Assembly (NCBI GenBank): GCA_937959265.1
Contig: CALGMA010000026.1
Coordinates: forward strand, 1 to 64,000
DNA length: 64,000 nt
Direction of reading: 5' to 3'
From: an uncultured Anaerolineae bacterium
Lineage (GTDB): Bacteria > Chloroflexota > Anaerolineae > J036 > Brachytrichaceae
The translations under genes were made by a program, and so were the position numbers. The notes below the pieces were generated by a model. The model saw only the letters and a list, made by a program, of their open reading frames with translations, had not been told where the DNA came from and did no database searches. Positions 62,765 through 64,000 of this stretch are shown here, piece after piece (position 1 is the stretch's first letter; each line of letters begins with the position of its first letter).

Positions 62765-64000
62765 ATGAGCGAGGGGCGTGCTATCGTGTGTGCGATTCTG
62801 CGCATCGCATGGTGCGCTTGCTTCGTTGTCGTCGTATCAGGCGTTGCAGTGCCGACCGCCCTCTTCGCTGCGTCTTATCAACCGGCTTCAGCACGCCAAG
62901 AGCGACGCATCGTCCTGAGCAGCGTGCCTGACGGCATCGTTCCGCGATCCGACAACATCTGGCAATGTGCATGTGATAACGACGGTTGCTGGCCGGGCTG
63001 CTTCACCATCGCCTCGGCGACCCTCCTGAAGTACTGGTCCGAGCGCGGCTATCCGGCGCTGTGGGACGGCAATGAGAGCGCTACTTTGCAGCGCTTGCGT
63101 GACTTGTTCCCCAACCTGTTCTGCTACAACAACGTGGATGATGATGGGAGGATCAGCGATAGCGGTTACGACGCGGCCGACGTCGCCAAAGGGTTCGACT
63201 GGTTCGTGCGCGAGCGTGGCTATCAGTTCAGTGTCAGGGCAATCTACGCGCCGAAGTTCGAGCAAATCGTCGAGCAGATTGATGCCGGCCGGCCGGTCAT
63301 CGGCGCATTCGGCACCTCGCCTTGGGGCAGCCATGCCGGCACCATCATCGGCTACGACGCGACCAACGGCCGGCGAGCGATGATCGTGCGCCCCAATTTA
63401 CTCAACAAGCCCGATACCGAATTGGAGTGGGGCGTCGGCTATGGCGAATTCGCTATCGTCGTCGTCATCCCGCAAGGCGCAAGTGAAGCGCTGGAGGTCG
63501 GCGGCGGCCCATCGCTCAGCGTCGAGGTCATCGTGAATGACGCCGATCCCGGCTTCACGGCCTACGGCGATTGGATCCCTTATCCGGTTGGATTTGCGAG
63601 CGAATCGCGCTTTGCGATCACGACCGATCCGTCTAACCTCGGCCCTGGCGACGATACCGCCGTTGCCCGCTGGACGCCTGATCTGCCCTTCGACGGCGTC
63701 TGGGAGGTGTTGGCCTGGGTGCCACGCGAAGATACCGACGACAGCGCGGTGCCGGTGGCTACCTATCGCATCGTGCACGCCGAAGGCATGAGCCTCGTGC
63801 GGCGCTCGCAGAACAAAGCCCGACCAGGCTGGATGGCGTTGGGTGCGTATCCCTTTGTGCGCGGCGACGCCGGCTATGTCCTGTTGGGCAATCACACCGG
63901 CGACAATCCGCTGCGCAAGGTGTGGGCTGATGCGCTGAAGTTCGTATGGCGTGCGCCGCTCATCGTCCGCTCCGAAGTGGGTGGGCCGGAAGCGCTCGTC
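62765..64000 (+). CDS. Exported C39-like cysteine peptidase fused to a golvesin-like domain (partial)
   Basis: The frame is open from ATG 62765 to the window end (412 codons). A signal peptide (about 1-36) is followed by a C39-like domain (about 45-235) with CWPGCFTIASATLLKYW, where the Cys would be catalytic, and PWGSHAGTIIGYD with the His. From about 245 a beta-rich domain with VNDADPGFTAYGDW and a WEVLAWVP-type turn resembles the golvesin/xanthan-lyase carbohydrate-binding type. The 3' end lies outside the window. Confidence 0.8.
   Translation, partial: MSEGRAIVCAILRIAWCACFVVVVSGVAVPTALFAASYQPASARQERRIVLSSVPDGIVPRSDNIWQCACDNDGCWPGCFTIASATLLKYWSERGYPALWDGNESATLQRLRDLFPNLFCYNNVDDDGRISDSGYDAADVAKGFDWFVRERGYQFSVRAIYAPKFEQIVEQIDAGRPVIGAFGTSPWGSHAGTIIGYDATNGRRAMIVRPNLLNKPDTELEWGVGYGEFAIVVVIPQGASEALEVGGGPSLSVEVIVNDADPGFTAYGDWIPYPVGFASESRFAITTDPSNLGPGDDTAVARWTPDLPFDGVWEVLAWVPREDTDDSAVPVATYRIVHAEGMSLVRRSQNKARPGWMALGAYPFVRGDAGYVLLGNHTGDNPLRKVWADALKFVWRAPLIVRSEVGGPEALV

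Overview
The window looks like chromosomal DNA of an uncultured or thermophilic member of the Chloroflexota, probably the Anaerolineae branch. This is inference. It rests on high G+C, the order tuf - tRNA-Trp - secE - nusG - rplK - rplA - rplJ - rplL, an isopentenyl phosphate kinase, many exported proteins with Thr/Pro-rich linkers behind lipoprotein or membrane anchors, and several genes with a -10 box only 7-9 nt before the start codon. No phage, insertion sequence, plasmid or CRISPR array was seen.

Layout. 1-4400: end of tuf, tRNA-Trp and the secE/nusG/L11/L1/L10/L12 block, with L1-type RNA hairpins before both rplK and rplA, an L10-type leader before rplJ and a strong terminator after rplL. 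4.4-9 kb: FemAB-like transferase, tpiA, a membrane HExxH protein, unknowns and rplI. 9.2-31 kb: a CHRD-repeat exported protein, a GT-C-like membrane protein with an M23-like tail, a LolD/FtsX-type ABC pair, a sugar ABC system whose two permeases are fused, a methyltransferase, isopentenyl phosphate kinase, FHA, beta-propeller, SLC13, fasciclin, PIG-L and LamG proteins. 31.3-46.8 kb: a minus-strand block of a SIS-domain protein, two tandem Mrp antiporter operons and two tandem Ca2+/cation antiporter (CaCA) genes. 46.8-49.5 kb: a decayed clpA fragment and an intact clpA/C-like gene. 49.5-57.3 kb: ahcY, adenosine kinase, an atypical regulator, trmFO, a NAGPA-type glycosidase, rsmD and others. 57.5-64 kb: tRNA-Leu, tig, clpP, a peptide-type binding lipoprotein, a 2TM/coiled-coil protein and a C39-like exported protein cut by the window end.

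The most interesting unit is the 13-gene cation block. A near-consensus promoter (TTGACA / TATAAA, minus strand) starts a transcript that opens with what I read as a yybP-ykoY (Mn2+) riboswitch at about 46745-46636. Its last conserved strand is re-used in a 15-bp terminator-like hairpin. The TTG start of the first CaCA gene follows at 46580, and the two CaCA genes and both Mrp operons run on with gaps from overlap to about 70 nt. I infer that manganese excess switches on CaCA exchangers acting as Mn2+ exporters, with Mrp complexes supplying the Na+/H+ gradient.

Other linked systems: adenosine kinase and S-adenosylhomocysteine hydrolase form a SAH-disposal operon with a degenerate OmpR-type regulator. 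ClpP and trigger factor sit together, while the Clp ATPase nearby has lost the key residues of its first ATPase domain.
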